DNA of 64,000 nt. Origin: Castor canadensis (lineage: Eukaryota; Chordata; Mammalia; Rodentia; Castoridae). Location: positions 96,775,042 through 96,839,041 of the forward strand of contig NC_133392.1 of NCBI RefSeq assembly GCF_047511655.1, given 5' to 3'. The notes beneath the pieces are model-generated. The model did no database searches and was not told the DNA's origin. It was given only the letters and a program-made list of their open reading frames with translations. A program made the position numbers and the translations under genes. Shown here one piece after another: positions 38,526 through 49,499 of the stretch (within the stretch, counting starts at the first letter, position 1; every line of letters starts with the position of its first letter).

Positions 38526-38672
38526 ATGGTATCTGTCAGGAGTGTGGCCTTTTAAGATGTAGACTCTGTCTTCCTTACACAGGCCACCTTTCTCACTCAG
38601 CCCCAGTGAGTCACATAGAACAAATGGCAGGGAGTTGCCATCATTCCCATCCTTGATAGAATATGTCCTATA
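38526..38672 (-). CDS. IFI44: IFI44 coding exon 5 (G3-like motif)
   Basis: 147 nt, 49 codons, phase 0 at both ends. The acceptor is CTTTTCAG|TAT and the donor is CAT|GTAAGA. It encodes YRTYSIKDGNDGNSLPF, then VLCDSLGLSEKGGLC and YILKGHTPDRYH. CDSLGLSEK holds the DxxG-type motif. One residue is missing compared with human IFI44 (SEKEGG becomes SEKGG), an in-frame codon loss. Intron 4, upstream, is only 153 bp. Confidence 0.92.
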
Positions 38673-38825
38673 CTGAAAAGGTAAGAAAAGAAACTTTAAA
38701 AGTATATTTATTTGTTGTAAATTGAGATAAAGCCTACATGTAATGAGTTAACCAGCAAATGGCTTTTCAAATTAAATTAACTTGAACCAAAAAACTAAAG
38801 GCTGGGTAGCCTAAAATGTACTTAC

Positions 38826-39021
38826 CTCCACAGACATCCCAGTTGTATTAGAGCCCACCAAAGCCTGATGTGTTACATAGCCTTGGAAAACAGATTTCAC
38901 TAAGTTGCAAAAGCTAGACTTCCCAGCTCCAACTGGACCCAGTAGCAGAATTCGGCTTTGGTGAACCAGGTCTCTATATGGCTTATAAGATCTTATAGTA
39001 GCCAGTAAGCTCTTCCTGACA
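38826..39021 (-). CDS. IFI44: IFI44 coding exon 4 (P-loop)
   Basis: 196 nt. The acceptor is AAATAG|TGTC (the first base completes a codon from exon 3) and the donor is GAG|GTAAGT, phase 0. It encodes VRKSLLATIRSYKPYRDLVH, then RILLLGPVGAGKSSF and VTHQALVGSNTTG. GPVGAGKSS is an intact Walker A (G1) motif at about 38913-38939. This is the most strongly identifying exon. Confidence 0.95.
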
Positions 39022-39206
39022 CTATTTAAACACAAGAGTATTTATAATTTTTTGCATTTTAACAATTAACTGATGTCACATAACCTGACTTTATCATAAG
39101 TTTTCCTAAAATTCATTTCTTTTCCTACATATTATTATAATTTTTTATTAGCAGCTTCCCTTCTTCCATAAAGAAATGAGACTACCCTACCTTGAGTTCT
39201 ATTGTA

Positions 39207-39425
39207 AGCCAGGATGGTGCATGCCTGTCATCTCACCTACTTGGGAACTGGAGCCAAGACCATGAATTTGAGGCCAACCAAGGCAGAAGGTAGGGACACC
39301 CTATCTATCTCAAAAACAAAATGCAATAAAAGGGGGAGGGTCTAGAGGCATGGCTCAAGTGGTAGAATGCTTGCCTAGCATTCATGACACTCCAGCTTCA
39401 TTCCCCAGAACCACACACACACACA
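39207..39425 (+). mobile_element. Composite B1 + ID-like SINE in IFI44 intron 3
   Basis: The B1-like left half ('aagccaggatggtgcatgcctgtcatctcacctacttgggaactggagcc') is joined to an ID-like right half ('gaggcatggctcaagtggtagaatgcttgcctagcattcatgaca'). It ends in a CA/A-rich tail. Same composite class as 11140-11400, opposite to IFI44. Confidence 0.8.
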
Positions 39426-39979
39426 AAAAAAAAATCCTATTGTAAAAGAAGGAAAAACAAAAATAATACTTGTAACTAAAGCTAACCAGTCATACGACTA
39501 TTTGGATTTAGGCTACTAAACTATATAAAGCTAGGCATAAACATCAGCTATGTTAAACATGAAGATAAATTAATCAATAACAAACTTCAAGAATCATAAT
39601 ATAATATGCAATTTTTGATGTTTATGGAGCTAGATCATTTCTAACATGTTTTTAAAGTTCATTAATAGGTACTCTTCCACAGTAATTCTATAAAGTAGTT
39701 GAAACTTTACTGTAAGAATTCTCAGCAAAAACAAAAAACATGCAGTGAAATATTTTCCGTCAAGTATATAACATTAGAAACTGATTTACTCATTTGTGGG
39801 TTTTTGGTTTTAACATTTCTATGATCAAATAATTTTATGATTATAGGTATAATTTTAGCTTGTTGTTGGATGATCTACATATTCCTTGTGATAATTTGTG
39901 TTGCCAATTTTTTGGTGAAATCTATTACAGAATATGTCAAAGATATTGAACAAATAGAAAGTTAAAAACATTGGCTTAC

Positions 39980-40011
39980 ACACTGACTTCTTTTTCATTG
40001 GTCCAATAAAT
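39980..40011 (-). CDS. IFI44: IFI44 coding exon 3 (32-nt micro-exon)
   Basis: The acceptor is TTTCCCTAG|ATT and the donor is AGTGT|GTAAGC. It reads IYWTNEKEVSV in phase 0 from exon 2, with its last two bases completing a valine with exon 4. This bridges the point where human IFI44 has roughly DSLDERKIKGVIEL. The match is loose, but splice sites and phase agree on both sides, and it is the only candidate I found in the 11-kb gap. Confidence 0.65.
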
Positions 40012-41638
40012 CTAGGGAAAATGAAGAAAATGTAGATTATAAATTGTTAAATGGAACGTTTTTAAAAGATAGAAACTTCATAGCTTGATCTGAAAACCCA
40101 GAAAACATCTCAAAAAGCAGAGAGAAAAGAATGAAAAAAAAAAAAAAACCAATCAGATTATAGAACTGGAGTCCTCAGAATGGGCAAGGAGTGTTGTGAA
40201 TTTGTTTGTGATGGATTTAGAAATTACTATGAGCTAGTTACTCCTAGATATATTTTGTTTTCCCTTACTTAATTGGCAGTGTCTATTGCTGCTGTCCTAC
40301 ATGGTATTTGATTGTTTGTTGATTGTGTGGGATTTTTCTTTTTAAGTCACAAATCTGTTTTGATTAAGAAAAGCTATATACCAACAGCTTAACTCAGACC
40401 CAAATGCAGATAAAGTTTGAACTTTAAAATCTACTGCTGAAATTGGATAATACATTTGAAGAATCTGGCCTGTGGATAAGAACATTATAATGCAATAAAT
40501 AATTTGAAACTTAAAAAAAATAAATTGTTTGATGGATGACTGAAAGAATTAGTGATTTTACTAGGGACAAACACATAAAAAACTTTTTCATGGAACAGTA
40601 TAATATAGTAGAGAGTAAATAGAGAAAATGCTGGCAATTCTCATTAACACCATCTCATTTGAAAATACAAGAGCTAGGACCAAGATAGTCACTGCCAAAA
40701 CTAGGGTCAGCAGATCTTTTCTCACCCAATTGGAGTTGGGGAATGGTGTTTTCTGAATCAGAGAAGTAAGACCTAAAGGCATGGACAGCCAGGAAAAGGC
40801 TGGGGTTGCTCTAAGATATGTTCTCTAAACAGTGCAGAGAGAGATAATGTGTAGAGTCACACAAATAAAAAAAAAAAAACAGGCATCAGAATTTCTCAAA
40901 ACCTACTATCAACAATTGGGACCAAGAATTTCAGTTCAATTGATTTTCTTCCTGGCTGCAGAAGAGAAGATAGGACTAGTGTCTGGCCAACCAGAGCACA
41001 GTGAGTGGTTCAGGGGTGGGCAAACCACTTCATCCAGACCAATCAGTCTCAAGCCCAAAGTTTTTTGTTTTTGTTTTTGTTTTTTCACTTCTTGGAAAAA
41101 GACACACTTTCATGATGGAAAGAAAATTGAAAGGATGAGGCTCAGTGATGCTGGAAATTCTCTGAACTATGACATTATGTGGGACACTTACAAACACAGT
41201 CATGTGTAGTACAACAAAGTAAGCCTCATTAAATTACCAACAGTAGAAGTTCATTTAATGATTACAATCTAATGAAGTTAGAACGGACTAAGTATAGGTC
41301 AAAAGAAAAGCAATTTTAGGGAAATTTTGAAAGCATTTTCTTAAATAACAAAATCACAACTATAAATATGTGTTAATTCATAATGTTAACATAAAAACAC
41401 AAAGGTATTTATACCTTACAGAAATTTTGGGATAAAATCACACTTTACTAATGACAAGAAAGAAGGAAAGGTTTCTGGGTTTTTTTCAGTAAATGGATAA
41501 AAAATCAAATAAATGAGTTTATTTTAAAACTATAAATCTGCAGAAATGTAAGTTATTGAAACATTTCCTTTTTAAATATTTAAAATGAAAAGTAGGTACC
41601 TTGCTTTTATTGTCTTAATACATACTCTTTATAATTTC
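40012..41638. other. IFI44 intron 2, gene-free part
   Basis: No further exon was recognised. The 125-residue plus-strand frame at 40832-41209 has no domain and contains poly-A/poly-T-derived runs. Confidence 0.45.
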
Positions 41639-41765
41639 TTTATCTTTAATAATTTTTTTATTAAATTTTTTATTAGGATATATTCATTGTACAGGAGGGA
41701 TTCATTGTGAAAATTCCATATAAACTTATATTGTACATTGGCTGGATCACTCCCCACTGTCAAAA
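41639..41765 (-). mobile_element. L1 3' UTR fragment, antisense
   Basis: 'tttttattaggatatattcattgtacaggagggattcattgtgaaa...acttatattgtacattggctggatc' matches 318-393 closely. Confidence 0.55.
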
Positions 41766-42329
41766 GAAGGAAAGTTTTGAAAATAGAAACAGAAATAAAG
41801 GAACAAACAGAAATATTAAAATAAATAATCAATAAAATATACAGATAAGTTTTTAAATTTGAAACAAGTAAAATTAATGTAGTATTTGATTTTTTCTTTT
41901 AAAATATGAAATAAATAAATTGCTAATGAAAAATAGCAAAACTCACTAAATATCATACCACTAATCACATATCAGCATAATTACATATTTTTAAATTAAT
42001 AATGCAAAGTGCTAGAGATCTGGAGTGACAGAAACTTTCATACACTATTTGTGTAATTGGTACAAGTATACTGGAAAATTTGTCAGTTTCTACTGAGGCT
42101 GAATATACACATACCCTATAAGTCTAGAATTTCATTCTTCAGGAGGTCTGCCTTCCTAGAGAATGTGACATAAGCCTGTATGTAAATGTCCCACAACCTA
42201 ACCTGTCTTTAATATGGAAGGTACAAAAACTCTGCCTATCATTCTTATCCAGAGAACATATGTACAACTTGGCAAGGAAGGATGTAGATAGTCACACAGA
42301 ATATCCCAGTACTGTTTCTGCCTTCTTGG

Positions 42330-42390
42330 AGATTTTTATGAAAGGGGTGAAGGAGGGTGAATCTGGTGGAAATGTTATGTACTCGTGTAT
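42330..42390 (+). mobile_element. Older L1 3' UTR, left piece (interrupted)
   Basis: 'gaaaggggtgaaggagggtgaatctggtggaaatgttatgtactcgtgtat' continues, after the full-length L1, as 'aaacctgttgaaactattctaagaagg' at 48580. The same uninterrupted order occurs at 19110-19200. The young L1 therefore landed inside an older L1 3' UTR. Confidence 0.65.
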
Positions 42391-42405
42391 GAAAATGGAA
42401 AAATG
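42391..42405. repeat. Target-site duplication of the full-length L1, left copy
   Basis: GAAAATGGAAAAATG, identical to 48565-48579. It directly precedes the G-rich L1 5' end. Confidence 0.9.
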
Positions 42406-43505
42406 GGGGATTTCCAAGATGGCAGCTAGACGTAGAAAGCAGAAAGCGAGCCTCCTATAGTGAAATCTTGGAGAGACGCTGGAGACACACTTTGCAGGCA
42501 TAATCACTGAGAAAAGGCATAATTTTGACCCCTCCACATCTCCAGCCGGTGCAGAGAATCCCCACTTCACGTTAAACGGAGAAACAAGGAGGGCCCCCGG
42601 GGCCGCCAGTGGCCGGTGCCCATATGGCTTGGGAAGACGCAGACCAGGTGAGCTTTGTGGTACCGCGGTACCCCCCACAGACAAGCCTGGGCCAGAGCAG
42701 CATAGCCCCCTGGACAGACTGACCTCCACCCAGGAAAAAAAGAGAAACTGAGTAATAAGCAATAAGAACAGTTAAGACACGCTGGAAAGAGGGTGGGGCG
42801 CCCTGAGCACTGAAGATTGGGGTAAGGGAATCCTTCCCGGGACTGTAAATAAACAAGCCGGGCGGACCTGAGAGGCTCTGGTGGGAGCGGGGCGCGCCCA
42901 GCAACCAGGAGCGGAAAAGCTTGTGAGAGTGGCGGAGGGAGGAAAACTCCACAGGAGAGGAGGGAAGACCCACTTCCCACGTGAGCTGTAAATAAACATG
43001 GCGGCTGGCAGGAGCAGCAGCACCGCCCAGTAAGCAGGAGCAGGAAAGCTTGTGAAAGTGGCAGTGGGAGGAAAACTGCACAGGAGAGGGGGGGAAGACC
43101 CACCTCCCACGTGAACTGTAAATAAACACGCAGGCCTGACAACGTGGGGCAGTGTCACCTTTCCCAGTGCTTGGAAAGGGGAAAGCCTGTAGCAGAGGCC
43201 CATGCACAGGAGAACTCTGAACAAACAAAGCCTGTGGGACCAGGTGAGTGCTAAGCTCACCCCAGAGATCTGCATAAATAACGCCGCCAGCTACAGGCTG
43301 AGAGCAGCAGGCAGGCAAACCACAGTTGCAGATACCTCAGAACTGTCTCCAGACTCTTTTTTTTTATTTTTCTCCCTACCTTTGATGAGAGAACAACCGA
43401 ATTACACCTGCAAGTGGAAAAACTTACTGAAACTGTATTGCATTTGAACTTGGGACACTTGGTGGGGCTTTTGTGTGTGTGTGTGTGTGTGAAAACTGCC
43501 AGGAT
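42406..43505 (+). promoter_or_regulatory. L1 5' UTR with tandem promoter monomers
   Basis: This GC-rich 1.1 kb holds two diverged tandem units. They run 42843-42985 (143 bp) and 42986-43115 (130 bp), each starting CTGTAAATAAAC and ending near CCCACGTGA. A partial third unit starts at 43116. Shared blocks include AAGCTTGTGA and GACCCAC. Monomer-repeat promoters are known from mouse L1. Long minus-strand frames over this stretch (42292-43318) are GC-rich shadows. A YY1-like ATGGCGGC also occurs in unit 2. Confidence 0.75.
43468..43491. repeat. (TG)n run just before L1 ORF1
   Basis: Twelve or so GT units lie immediately 5' of the ORF1 start codon. The plus-strand frame through it reads repeated CV residues. 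Confidence 0.95.
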
Positions 43506-44344
43506 ATGGAAACCCTCAGAAAAAAGAATGAAACAGAACTGCAAAACAAAACAGAAGGCCAATCCAGCAGAATAAAACAAACAGAAGACAGAATCTCAGA
43601 ACTTGAAGATGAAATGGTAATTAAAGGAAAAACTGAAGAACTATTAATTAAACAACTCAAGACCTGTGAAAAGAAAATGCAAGAACTCACTGACTCCATC
43701 AAAAGACCAAACATGAGAATCATGGGCATTGAAGAAGGAGAAGAGGTGCAAGTGAAGGAAATGCATAATATATTCAACAAAATAATAACGGAAAATTTCC
43801 CAAATCTAGAGAAAGATATTCCCATACAGATGCAAGAGGCCTCCAGGACACCAAACAGACCAGATCAAAATAGAACTACTCCATGACATATCATCATTAA
43901 AACAACAAGTTCAGAAACTAAGGAAAGAATTTTGAAGTCTGTAAGAGAGAAAAAACAAGTAACTACAAAGGGAAACTCATCAAAATCACAGCAGACTTCT
44001 CAACAGAAACATTAAAAGCAAGAAGAGCGTGGGGTGAGATCTTCTGGGCACTGAATGAAAATAACTTCAACCCCAGGATATTCTACCCAGCAAAACTATC
44101 ATTCAAAATAGATGGAGCAATAAAAGTCTTCCATGATAAGCAGAAACTAAAACAATATGTGACAACAAAGCCACCACTACAAAAGATTCTGCAAGGGATT
44201 CTGCACACAGAAAGTGAAACCCAACTTAACCATGAAAAGACAGGCAGCACCAAACCACAGGAAAAGAAAAAGCAAGACAGTAGAGAGTACCCTCAACTTA
44301 GTTACACACAACCAAACCTTCAAACAACTAAGACAACTAAATGA
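43506..44344 (+). pseudogene. L1 ORF1 (RNA-binding protein) remnant
   Basis: The start is METLRKKNETELQ. A short coiled coil follows (RISELEDEM...), then the RRM-type region (NMRIMGIEEGEE). The first stop is TGA at 43884-43886, where related ORF1 proteins have arginine in RTTPRHI, so a CGA-to-TGA change is likely. Past about 43960 the frame changes and continues with ITADFSTETLKARR, FNPRIFYPAKLSFKIDG and KQKLKQYVTTKP to a stop at 44342-44344. ORF1p is the trimeric RNA chaperone of the L1 particle. The coiled coil looks shorter than in typical ORF1p. Not functional. Confidence 0.9.
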
Positions 44345-47300
44345 CAGGAATCACCACATACCTATCAGTACTAACGCTTAATGTTAACAGACTTAATTCA
44401 CCCATCAAAAGGCACTGCTTGACGAAATGGCCAGTGGCCCCCAAAAACAGGCAGGAGTAGCAATACTTATCTCTGACAAAGGATACTTCAAATCTACATT
44501 GATCAAATGAGATAAAGAAGGACATTCCATACTAATAAAAGGGGAAATAGACCAAAAGGAAATAATAATCATCATTCTATATGCACCCAATGTCAACGCA
44601 CCCAATTTCATCAAACATACCCTGAAAGACCTAAAAGCATATATAAACACCAACACAGTGGTTGTGGGAGACTTTAACACCCCATTATCATCAATAGATA
44701 GGTCACCCAAACAAAAACTCAATAAAGAAATCCAAGATCTAAAATATGCAATAGATCAAATGGACCTAGTAGATGTCTACAGAACATTTCATCCAACCTC
44801 TACACAAAATACATTCTTCTCAGCAGCCCATGGAACCTTCTCCAAAATAGATCATATCCTAGGGCACAAAGCAAGCCTCAGCAAATATAAGAAAATAGAA
44901 ATAATACCGTGCATTCTATCTGACCACAATGCAGTAAAAGTAGAACTCAACAACAAAAGTAAAGACAAAAAACATGCAAACAGCTGGAAACTAAATAACT
45001 CATTACTTAATGAAGAATGGATCATGGATGCAATAAAAGAGGAAATTAAAAAGTTCCTGGAAGTCAATGAAAATGAAAACACAACCTACCGGAACCTATG
45101 GGACACAGCTAAGGCAGTCCTGACAGGAAAGTTTATAGCCATGAGTGCATATATTAAAAAGATTGAAAGATCCCAAATCAATGACCTAATGATACATCTC
45201 AAACTCCTAGAAAAACAGGAACAAGCAAATCCCAAAACAAATAGGAGAGAAATAATAAAAATAAGAGCCGAAATCAACGAAATAGAAACCAAAAAAACCA
45301 TACAAAGCATTAATGAAACAAAAAGTTGGTTCTTTGAAAAAATAAACAAGATCGATAGACCCCTGGCAAACCTGACTAAAATGAGGAGAGAAAAAACCCA
45401 AATTAATAGAATCAGGAATGCAAAAGGGGAGATAACAACAAACACCATGGAAGTCAAGGAAATCATCAGAGACTACTTTGAGAGCCTATATTCAAATAAA
45501 TTTGAAAATCTAAAAGAAATGGACAGATTTCTAGATACATATGATCATCCAAAACTGAACCATGAGGAAATTAATCACCTGAATAGACCTATAACACAAA
45601 ATGAAATTGAAGCAGCAATCAAGAGTCTCCCCAAAAAGAAAAGTCCTGATGGATTCTCAGTCAGGACCTGATGGATTCTCTTCTGAATTCTATCAGACCT
45701 TTAAAGAAGAACTGATACCAACCCTCCTTAAACTGTTCCATGAAGTAGAAAGGGAAGGAAAACTGCCAAACACATTTTATGAAGCCAGTATTACACTTAT
45801 CCCAAAACCAGGCAAAGACACCTCCAAAAAGGAGAACTATAGGCCAATCTCCTTAATGAACATTGATGCAAAAATCCTCAACAAAATAATGGCAAACCGA
45901 ATTCAGCAACACATCAAAAAGATTATTCACCACGACCAAGTAGGCTTCATCCCAGGGATGCAGGGGTGGTTCAACATACGAAAATCAACAAACGTAATAA
46001 ACCACATTAACAGAAGCAAAGACAAAAACCACATGATCATCTCAATAGATGCAGAAAAAGCATCTGTTGATAAGATCCAACATCATTTCATGATAAAAGC
46101 TCTAAGAAAACTAGGAATAGAAGGAAAGTTCCTCAACATTATAAAAACTATATATGACAAACCTACAGCCAGCATTATACTTAATGGAGAAAAACTGAAA
46201 CCATTCCCTCTAAAATCAGGAACCAGACAAGGATGCCCACTATCTCCACTCCCATTCAACATAGTACTGGAATTCCTAGCCAGAGCAATTAGGCAAGAAG
46301 AAGGAATAAAAGGAATACAAATAGGTAAAGAAACTGTCAAAATATCCCTATTTGCAGACGACATGATCCTATACCTTACAGACCCAAAAAACTCTACTCA
46401 GAAGCTTCTAGACATCATCAATAGCTATAGCAAGGTAGCAGGATATAAAATCAACATAGAAAAATCATTAGCATTTCTATACACTAACAATGAGCAAACT
46501 GAAAAAGAATGTATGAAAACAATTCCATTTACAATAGCCTCAAAAAAAAATCAAATACCTAGGTGTAAACCTAACAAAAGATGTGAATGACCTCTACAAG
46601 GAAAACTATACACTTCTGAAGAAAGAGATTGAGGAAGACTATAGAAAGTGGAGAGATCTCCCATGCTCATGGATTGGTAGAATCAACATAGTAAAAATGT
46701 CAATACTCCCAAAAGTAATCTACATGTTTAATGCAATTCCCATCAAAATTCCAATGACATTCATTAAAGAGATTGAAAAATCTACTGTGAAATTTATATG
46801 GAAACACAAGAGGCCACGAATAGCCAAGGCAATACTCAGTCAAAAGAACAATGCAGGAGGTATCACAATACCTGACTTCAAACTATATTACAAAGCAATA
46901 ACAATAAAAACAGCATGGTACTGGCACAAAAACCGATTGAAGACCAGTGGAACAGAACAGAGGACCCAGATATGAAGCCACACAACTATAACCAAAGGAG
47001 CTAAAAATATACAATGGAGAAATAGCAGCCTCTTCAACAAAAACTGCTGAGAAAACTGGTTAGCAGTCTGCAAAAAACTGAAACTAGATCCATGTATATC
47101 ACCCTATACCAAGATTAACTCAAAATGGATCAAGGATCTTAATATCAGACCACAAACTCTAAAGTTGATACAGGAAAGAGTACGCAGTACTCTGGAGTTA
47201 GTAGGTATAGGTAAGAACCTTCTCAATGAAACCCCAGCAGCACAGCAACTAAGAGATAGCATAGATAAGTGGGACCTCATAAAGCTAAAAAGCTTCTGTT

Positions 47301-48101
47301 CATCAAAAGAAATGGTCTCTAAACTGAAGAGAACACCCACAGAGTGGGAGAAAATATTTGCCAACTATACATCAGACAAAGGACTGATAACCAGAATATA
47401 TAGGGAACTTAAAAAACTAAATTCTCCCAAAACTAATGAACCAATAAAGAAATGGGCAAGTGAGCTAAACAGAACTTTCTCAAAAGAAGAAATTCAAATG
47501 GCCAAAAAACACTTGAAAAAATGCTCACCATCTCTAGCAATAAAGGAAATGCAAATTAAAACTGCGCTAAGATTCCACCTCACCCGTTAGGATAGCCATC
47601 ATCAGCAACACCACCAACAACAGGTGTTGGCGAGGATGCAGGGAAAAAGGAACCCTCTTACACTGTTGGTGGGGATGTAGACTAGTACAACCACTCTGGA
47701 AAAAAATTTGGAGGCTACTTAAAAAGCTAGACATCGATCTACCATTTGATCCAGCAATACCACTCTTGGGGATATACCCAAAAGACTGTGACACAGGTTA
47801 CTCCAAAGGCACCTGCACACTCATGTTTATTGCGGCACTATTCACAATAGCCAAGTTATGGAGACAGCCAAGATGCCCCACCACTGACAAATGGATTAAG
47901 AAAATGTGGTACCTATACACAATGGAATTTTATGCAGACATGAAGAAGAACGAAATGTTATCATTCGCTGGTAAATGGATGGAATTGGAGAACATCATTC
48001 TGAGTGAGGTTAGCCTGGCCCAAAAGACCAAAAATCGTATGTTCTCCCTCATATGTGGACATTACATCAAGGGCAAACACAACAATGGGATTAGACTATG
48101 A
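44342..48101 (+). pseudogene. L1 ORF2 (endonuclease/reverse transcriptase) remnant
   Basis: It starts MTGITTYLSVLTLNVN, overlapping the ORF1 stop (ATGA). After about 26 codons it jumps to the AGVAILISDKGYF region, so the stretch with the catalytic QETH motif is missing. GDFN (about 44662) and SDH (about 44920) remain. The RT domain keeps SIDAEKA and FADD (46351-46362). Breaks: a TGA near 44509, a 22-bp duplication near 45650 (CCTGATGGATTCTC twice), an indel in an A9 run near 46543, a frame change near 46935 and one near 47583. The C-terminal part ends RMFSLICGHYIKGK. ORF2p normally nicks DNA and reverse-transcribes L1 RNA; this copy cannot. Confidence 0.92.
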
Positions 48102-48564
48102 GCACATGATAAAAGCGAGAGCACACAAGGGAGGGGTGAGGATAGGTAAGACACCTAAAAAACTAGCTAGCATTTGTTGCCCTTAACGCAGAGAAACTAA
48201 AGCAGATACCTTAAAGCAACTGAGGCCAATAGGAAAAGGGGAACAAGTACTAGAGAAAAGGTTAGATCAAAAAGAATTAACCTAGAAGGTAACACCCACA
48301 CACAGGAAATCAATGTGAGTCAATACCCTGTATAGCTATCCTTATCTCAACCAGCAAAAACCCTTGTCCCTTCCTATTATTGCTTATACTCCCTCTACAA
48401 CAAAATTAGAAATAAGGGCAAAATAGTTTCTGCTGGGTATTGAGGGGGTGGGGGGGAGAGGGAGGGGGTGGAGTGGGTGGTAAGGGAGGGGGTGGGGGCA
48501 GGGGGGAGAAATGAACCAAGCCCTGTATGCACATATGAATAATAAAAGAAAAAGAAAAAAATAA
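48102..48564 (+). other. L1 3' UTR with G-rich tract and A-rich tail
   Basis: Bases 48440-48512 carry many runs of three or more G (GGGGGTGGGGGGG...), capable of forming G-quadruplexes, which are typical of L1 3' UTRs. AATAAA is present at about 48540 and the tail is A-rich. Confidence 0.85.
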
Positions 48565-48579
48565 GAAAATGGAAAAATG
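48565..48579. repeat. Target-site duplication of the full-length L1, right copy
   Basis: Exact repeat of 42391-42405. Confidence 0.9.
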
Positions 48580-48727
48580 AAACCTGTTGAAACTATTCTA
48601 AGAAGGGGGGAGGAGGGAAAAAGGAGGATGATGGAAGAGGTGAATTTTACTAAGATATATTGGAAGCACTTTTGTAAATGTCACAATGTACCCCCAGTAC
48701 AACAATAATATGATAACAAAAAATAAA
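48580..48727 (+). mobile_element. Older L1 3' UTR, right piece
   Basis: 'aaacctgttgaaactattctaagaagg...cacttttgtaaatgtcacaatgtacccccagtacaac' is the continuation of 42330-42390 and matches 19170-19300. Confidence 0.65.
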
Positions 48728-49499
48728 TGATTAGTATAGCTTCATACTGGATAAGATATCTAATTTGTAGGAGTCATATTTTTCATACCAATCATTATAT
48801 TAGCTCAGTTTCATAAACAATATTGAATTAAGGAAGCAGATTTAAGAGAACACACAGTCTGGCATTGATCTTTATACCTAACACACATTCAAAAATAAGA
48901 AATATTAATTACATTTATATTATGGAATAATCATTACCTTTGGTAATAACTAGAAGTAGTCATAAAGGAATCTTCTGCAGTAATTCTAATAATTTATTGC
49001 TTCATCTAACCAGTATTCTATTTGTAGAAGTTGGTAAGTTGATGCATCTATCAATTGAATGCTTCTCTGTTTATGTGCTGTACTCCAATAAAAAGTTTAC
49101 TTAATTGATACAAGATGGTCATCATATGACATACCAAGTTAAACTACCAGATTTCAACAAAATAATTTTTAAATGATTGGAACAGCCAGAAAGAAAGGTC
49201 AAATCATTCAAAGGAAAACAAAAAAAAGTAATTATAAGTAAATCTGGCCTTAAGTTTCCCACTGCAACATTACAGTGCAAACATTTTAATGCTCCCCAAA
49301 GTAATACGGTAGAAGAATATGTGTTTTACTAGTTACTCAGGCAAAATCACCACAGGTAATTAATTTCAATTCAGAGAATCTGAAGTCCTTCTTTTAAGTG
49401 GTATGTATAAATAAGTATTTTATAGAAGAAATGGAAATAGTAAATATATGTGGACTTGTGAATGATCCAGAATAAACAAAAATGAAAATGTGAAACCAT
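48728..49499. other. IFI44 intron 2, nothing recognised
   Basis: AT-rich intronic DNA with no exon or clear repeat. Confidence 0.45.

Larger units (their letters stand above)
42406..48564 (+). mobile_element. Full-length L1 retrotransposon, coding-dead
   Basis: A 6.16-kb element with 5' UTR (42406-43505), ORF1 remnant (43506-44344), ORF2 remnant (44342-48101), a G-rich 3' UTR (48102-about 48540) and an A-rich tail. It is bounded by a perfect 15-bp target-site duplication. It lies in intron 2 of IFI44, antisense to the gene. Both reading frames carry several stops and indels, and part of the endonuclease domain is deleted, so it cannot be autonomous. The 5' end keeps CpG-rich promoter repeats and a YY1-type CAAGATGGC at 42415-42423. 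Confidence 0.95.

Noticed and set aside
42292-43318. Four long overlapping minus-strand open frames (156-248 residues)
   Set aside because: They lie over the GC-rich L1 5' UTR and its tandem monomers and show no domain. Their repeated segments come from the DNA repeats.
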